Below the pieces are notes generated by a model that did no database searches, was not told where the DNA came from, and was given only the letters and a program-made list of their open reading frames with translations. This document shows, one piece after another, positions 25,917 to 29,926 of a stretch of 29,926 nt of DNA (positions within the stretch are counted from its first letter, which is position 1; each line of letters opens with the position of its first letter). The stretch spans positions 1-29,926 of the forward strand of contig JAKLKB010000081.1 of the NCBI GenBank assembly GCA_023150835.1, written 5' to 3'. A program made the position numbers and the translations under genes. This DNA is from Myxococcota bacterium. Its GTDB lineage: Bacteria > Myxococcota_C > UBA6777.

Positions 25917-26684
25917 GTGGCGGGATTCGTATCGGCGATGTGGCTGTTTGTGTGGTGGCTCGTGAGGCTGTATGTGTGGCTGCTTCTCCTCAGAAAACGC
26001 CCGATGTGTCGGCGTGTTTGCGAAAAGAGAGGGAGGATCGAGAGGATGGCGGATGAGGTGTTTGATCCTGCGCGCTTGTATGCGTTAGCGCTAGAGGCGT
26101 TGGAGGAGACACGCGGAAGTGTCGGATTAGAGGGAGCCTTGGCAACGGAACGTGTGCAGTTGGGCTACGACGACGATTATTATCGGCGGCTGTTTCGGCG
26201 GTTGTTGGACAAGATCGACACGGCCTACCCAAAGCAGATCAAAACCAAGATGGAGTGGTTGTTTCGGTACAACGCAGGGATGCAGGTGCAGATCTGCCCG
26301 TTGTATGCGTCACCTACGGAACATTTGATGTTGTGGGGGACAGCGATCGGGTCGCGGGGGTCGGTGGGATGGCGTCCTTCGCATTCGTATGAAACGGTGT
26401 TGGATGGGGAGTTGTGGTATGCCCACGCGGATCACTTTGTGCGCGAGCGGTATCGCAGCCGAGAGATGGCGTCGATGAAAGCCTATACAACGGCTTTGGT
26501 CGAAGTTCCCGATCATGTCTGGGTGCTTGAGTATCGGCGCGGTTGGCGGCCTTTGGAGTTGTCGAATGCGTTGTTAAATGCGTTGTTGACTTCGTTGGAT
26601 GTGCGCACTGTGGCGGAGACGTTGTGGCTGTATGGCCGTTTGAATGCTTGGTCGACGTGGTCTTCATTGCGGCGCTTTTGGTAG
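25917..26684 (+). CDS. ERG2/sigma-1 receptor family protein (putative sterol C8-isomerase-like)
   Basis: This 255-residue protein has one N-terminal transmembrane helix ([17 protein letters not shown]) and a cupin-like body. The body aligns with yeast ERG2 and human sigma-1 receptor: [20 protein letters not shown] (129 on) matches [28 protein letters not shown] carries E159 at the position of sigma-1 D126. WVLEYRRG carries E205 at the position of sigma-1 E172. WLFRYNAG matches WVFVNAGG. The two acids are the ligand/catalytic pair of the family, so isomerase or ligand-binding activity is plausible. The GTG at 25917 (GAGG 4 nt away) keeps the membrane helix; ATG 25938 is an alternative. No other sterol gene is in the window. 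Confidence 0.82.
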   Translation: [255 protein letters not shown]

Positions 26685-26785
26685 GCGGAGCGATGCGTGG
26701 TGCGTGTTTGGGGTAGAGAGTGCGGTGTCGGCTGTTCTTTTTGCGCTTTTGGCTTGGTGCATTGGGATGGATCGGGAGGTGTTGT

Positions 26786-29701
26786 GTGAGAAAGCAGCGA
26801 TCGGGTCGAGGTGTTGTGTGGGGGAGCGCGAGGTTGGCGTGGATGGTTTTGGGGATCGTATGGGTGCATCTGTTGATGGCGGGAAACTGCGGCAAAGTGG
26901 TGTCCAAACAAGGCGGCCCATGCGGATTTGACAGCGAATGCGAGGTGGGTCTGCGTTGCTTGGAGCGCGTGTGTTCGAGCGGAAACGGCGAAGGCAAGCC
27001 CTGCCAAGATCAAAAAGATTGCCCATCGCCGTTGCGATGCACCTTGGGGCGTTGCGTCAACGATACGGGCCAAGCCTGCGCTTCTTCGACGGATTGTGCG
27101 AACGGCCAAGTCTGCGCCGAAGCGCGCTGTGTTACACCGATCAACGAAGGTGGCGAATGTGGCGCGACGATCTATTGCAAAGCGCCGCTGGTTTGTAGCG
27201 CAAAAAATCGATGCGTCACCAAAGGCGGCGCAGGAACGCAAGATACCGACCAGCCCTGCAAAGGCGCAGAGGATTGTCAGGCAGGGTTATCTTGTCATCC
27301 AATAGAAGCACTTTGTAAGAAAAAAGGTCAAGAAGGACTCGGTTGTGCGAAGTTTGAGGACTGCGAAAAAGGTCTGCGCTGTGCATCAAGCGGTCTGTGC
27401 GCCAAAACAGGCACTCCGGGAACGGCTGCCAGAGGAGAAGCTTGTACCCGCCCAGAGGATTGTATGTTTGGTCTAACTTGCGGAAAGACGGGCGTTTGCG
27501 CAGAAGGTGGGAGCAATGAGGTGGGCGGTGCTTGTGCAGGCCACAACGATTGCAAGGCGGGGTTGTTGTGTGCAGCCCGCCAAGATGGGGCAGGGACGGC
27601 TTGTGCGAAAAAAGGCGATCCCGGGACGGCGATGTTGGGGGATGCTTGTCAAGCTGCATTGGATTGTTCGGTGGGCCTGTTGTGTGGTCTGCGTGGAAAG
27701 TGTGAGATTTTTTCTGCTTTTTCGGGAGTTTCCTGCGAAAATCCGAGCGATGTCAAAGGACCGTTTCGGATCTTTTTTGAAGTCCCGCGCAGTGGAAAGC
27801 CCGTTTCGGAGTTTTATCGTTTGCCATTCCCCAACGATATCCGCCGTCGTGACGATGGAACCGTCGATCTCAGCGGTCATGCCGCACCTGACAAAGACGA
27901 CCCCGAAGGCTTGGTGCAACGGCACTTTCGGGCGATCGAGTCGGAGATCAAAGGGTTTGGTGTGAACCAAGTGGTCTTGATGCGTTTGAGCAAGCCTTTG
28001 TTGTTCGACTCGCTGACTTTGGGCGGCAACGCTTCGACGGTGATCTATGTCGATCTCGAAGATGGCGCACAACAGGGCGTCGATATCACTTCTTCGCCCG
28101 GGCGTGGAAAGTATATCTGCGATAACTTTCTTGCGATCCGCCCCTTCAATGGGACACTTGCGCACGGGAAGACTTTTGCTGTTTTGATCATGCGCGGACT
28201 CAAAAGCCAAGACAACCAAGCGATCGAAGCCGACGAAGATTTCAAAGCGATGCTTCAAGGTGAAGTCCCTGTCGATCCCGACCTCGCCAAAGCGCATCCC
28301 CGTTATCAAAAACTCCGTGATTATCTAAAGAAAAATGAAAGCGACAAGAGATACCCCACGCGTGCGGATATCGTGGGGGCCGCTGTTTTTACCACGCAAG
28401 ATCCTGACGAACACCTCGGCAAGTTCCGAGAGGTTGCCCGCAAGCAACCCGCTCCTGCGCTCAAGGACGTGACGTTGTGCGATGGCAAGAAGACTTCGCC
28501 TTGTGCAGACGCCGAAGATCCTTCGCGGGCTTGCGGGACGCCGTCGCCGCTTTATCACGAGATCCATGCGCGGTTGACGCTGCCGATCTTTCAACAAGGC
28601 CAAGCCCCGTACGAAAAGACAGGCGGGCAGATCTCTTATGAGGCCGATGGTACGCCAAAGATCGCACGAACAGAGGATGTTTGCCTCTCTCTTACGATCC
28701 CCAAGCAACCGATGCCTGCGGGTGGATGGCCTGTGATCCTTTATGCGCATGGGACGGGCGGTAATTTTCGCTCCCATCTTACGGACAAAAGCGTAGAACA
28801 TCTTTCTAAAGTCGATGTGATCTTGCGCGGAGAAAAGTTGATCGAAAAGACGGTGCATTTTGCGACTCTTGGTATCGATCAAGTGCTGCATGGTGGGCGG
28901 CGAGGTGGCTCCAAGATCGAGTCGCAGTTGTTGTTTTTTAATATCGAAAACCCCCAAGCTTCGCGTGAAAACCCTGTCCAAGCGGCGGCGGATCATTTTA
29001 CGTTGGTGCGTTTGCTCGAAACGCTCAAATGGGAAAAGGCGGCCTCTCCCACAGCAGAAGAAGTGTCTTTCGCGTCCGAACAGATCGGCTATTTGGGCCA
29101 CTCTCAAGGAGGGGTGATCGCTCCGCTGTTTTTGGCGTACGAACCGAACGTGAAGATCGCAGCATTGAGCGGGGCAGGTGGTTATCTTGTGCAGTCGCTC
29201 TTAAACAAGACCAAGCCCGTGAATGTCGCAGGAGCGATGCGGCTTGTCTTGAAGGACAATGAACTCAATCGCCATCATCCGATCTTGAATCTCTTACAGA
29301 TGTATTATGAAAGGGCGGACGGACTGAATACCGCGCATCTGATTACCAAACGCGCCGCCAAAGAAAGCGCCAAACATCTCCTTCAAATCTACGGCATCCG
29401 CGACACTTTTACGCCTCCGCCCACAATGGACGCACTCGCGTTCGTCATGGGTGTGGCCCACGTCAATCCCGTCCTCGAAAAGATCCCACGCGGCGTCTCG
29501 GATGCTTCGGTGGATGCGCCTGTACGTGGCAATCTCGATATCGCGGGGCGTAAGCTCACAGGTATTGTTGTTCAATACAAAAATGACAAGGGGGACGGTC
29601 ACTTCGCTTTGTTTGAGCATCCCACAGCGGCCAACGAGATGGCGCGCTTTTTCGGGTCGTGGCTCGTCGATGCAGAGGGGATACCTACTTTTTCTCGATG
29701 A
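26786..29701 (+). CDS. Secreted Cys-rich repeat protein with C-terminal lipase-like alpha/beta hydrolase
   Basis: This is a 971-residue exported protein. An N-terminal signal (hydrophobic MVLGIVWVHLLMAG) runs into NCG, a poor lipobox. Residues of about 40-315 hold nine Cys-rich units (C-x5-C-x5-C-x4-8-C, as in ACASSTDCANGQVCAEARC) like the Dickkopf-type repeats of myxobacterial surface proteins. Then comes FYRLPFPNDIRRRDDGTVDLSG, resembling the bacterial virulence-factor lipase N-terminal region, and an alpha/beta hydrolase with VILYAHGTGG, nucleophile S773 in GHSQGG and a likely His939 in GDGHF. Extracellular esterase or lipase activity is expected. GGGAGG at 26774-26779 selects GTG 26786 over upstream in-frame starts. 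A non-canonical open frame extends to 26720. Confidence 0.87.
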   Translation: MRKQRSGRGVVWGSARLAWMVLGIVWVHLLMAGNCGKVVSKQGGPCGFDSECEVGLRCLERVCSSGNGEGKPCQDQKDCPSPLRCTLGRCVNDTGQACASSTDCANGQVCAEARCVTPINEGGECGATIYCKAPLVCSAKNRCVTKGGAGTQDTDQPCKGAEDCQAGLSCHPIEALCKKKGQEGLGCAKFEDCEKGLRCASSGLCAKTGTPGTAARGEACTRPEDCMFGLTCGKTGVCAEGGSNEVGGACAGHNDCKAGLLCAARQDGAGTACAKKGDPGTAMLGDACQAALDCSVGLLCGLRGKCEIFSAFSGVSCENPSDVKGPFRIFFEVPRSGKPVSEFYRLPFPNDIRRRDDGTVDLSGHAAPDKDDPEGLVQRHFRAIESEIKGFGVNQVVLMRLSKPLLFDSLTLGGNASTVIYVDLEDGAQQGVDITSSPGRGKYICDNFLAIRPFNGTLAHGKTFAVLIMRGLKSQDNQAIEADEDFKAMLQGEVPVDPDLAKAHPRYQKLRDYLKKNESDKRYPTRADIVGAAVFTTQDPDEHLGKFREVARKQPAPALKDVTLCDGKKTSPCADAEDPSRACGTPSPLYHEIHARLTLPIFQQGQAPYEKTGGQISYEADGTPKIARTEDVCLSLTIPKQPMPAGGWPVILYAHGTGGNFRSHLTDKSVEHLSKVDVILRGEKLIEKTVHFATLGIDQVLHGGRRGGSKIESQLLFFNIENPQASRENPVQAAADHFTLVRLLETLKWEKAASPTAEEVSFASEQIGYLGHSQGGVIAPLFLAYEPNVKIAALSGAGGYLVQSLLNKTKPVNVAGAMRLVLKDNELNRHHPILNLLQMYYERADGLNTAHLITKRAAKESAKHLLQIYGIRDTFTPPPTMDALAFVMGVAHVNPVLEKIPRGVSDASVDAPVRGNLDIAGRKLTGIVVQYKNDKGDGHFALFEHPTAANEMARFFGSWLVDAEGIPTFSR

Positions 29702-29732
29702 TTTTTCGGTAGAGTAGGATTTACGCATGGTT

Positions 29733-29926
29733 GTTGGGGCGCGGCCCCATACGCGCCTTGTTAAGGTGGAAACACCGGATAGTCTAGCCTGATCGCCGTT
29801 TCTTTTTCTACCCCCCCTCAATCCCCCCGTGAACGGGGGGAAGTTGGAACGGGCAGCGTCTGCGTCTCGTGCAAACAGCGTGCGTCATGAAAAAACAAAA
29901 TCCCCGCTGCTTCCGACTTTCGCTCC
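29733..29926 (-). repeat. Intergenic repeat family A, copy 3 (runs to the window edge)
   Basis: This is the reverse complement of 15-200. Conserved blocks from the edge inwards are GGAGCGAAAGTCGGAAGCAG, the ATTTTGTTTTTTCATGAC stretch, the ACTTCCCCCCGTTCACGGGG hairpin block and TTAACAAGGCGCGTATGGGG. It follows the lipase-like gene by about 30 bp. The element may continue outside the window. Confidence 0.85.

Overview
The window is bacterial and gene-dense, and looks chromosomal. It probably comes from a myxobacterium-like lineage (Myxococcota/Bradymonadota-type). The grounds are two large Ser/Thr protein kinases with Pro-rich linkers (one HRDISPNN-type with a membrane anchor, one fused to a formylglycine-generating-enzyme-like domain), a secreted protein with nine Cys-rich repeats joined to a lipase-like domain, a sterol-isomerase-like protein, and many lineage-specific exported hypothetical proteins. 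The taxonomic placement is inference; no rRNA or marker gene is present.

Layout. 348-1508: an acyl-CoA dehydrogenase. 2052-3866 (minus): a putative lipoprotein with a degenerate YARHG-like segment. 4035-9059: an arginine-biosynthesis cluster, with ArgR-type operators followed by argR, an unassigned P-loop protein, argC, argD and argB. 9063-9507: an intergenic repeat split by a 306-bp miniature transposon-like insertion. 9646-11587: a small DUF6941-like protein and a beta-rich protein without a signal peptide. 11742-14279: a kinase/FGE fusion whose last 36 bp are duplicated just downstream. 14477-14774: two tRNA-like RNAs and a strong terminator. 14934-16706: an exported beta-barrel-like protein. 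16873-21219: an apparent operon of a sirtuin, a metallophosphoesterase, a Ro60-like TROVE/VWA protein and a YkgJ-like Cys-cluster protein. 21390-22844: a GNAT acetyltransferase and a SUKH-like protein. 22845-25289 (minus): a membrane kinase. 25917-29701: an ERG2/sigma-1-receptor-like protein, then the secreted Cys-repeat/lipase-like protein.

Two families of intergenic repeats punctuate the window. Family A (about 130-190 bp, GC-rich hairpin) lies at both window ends in opposite orientation and after the first gene. Family B (about 140 bp) occurs four times.

The most interesting signal is the combination of a Ro60-like RNA-binding protein with two nearby RNAs. The RNAs fold like tRNAs but have abnormal anticodon loops, no CCA-compatible 3' end, and an acceptor stem that continues through a 3' bulge into an outer helix whose sequence differs between copies while pairing is kept. 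Bacterial Y RNAs (YrlA) are known tRNA mimics bound by Ro60 orthologues, so this may be a divergent Ro/Y-RNA system. Second is a bacterial homologue of the ERG2/sigma-1 family. Third is the P-loop protein in the arginine cluster, which lacks any recognisable N-acetylglutamate-forming enzyme.
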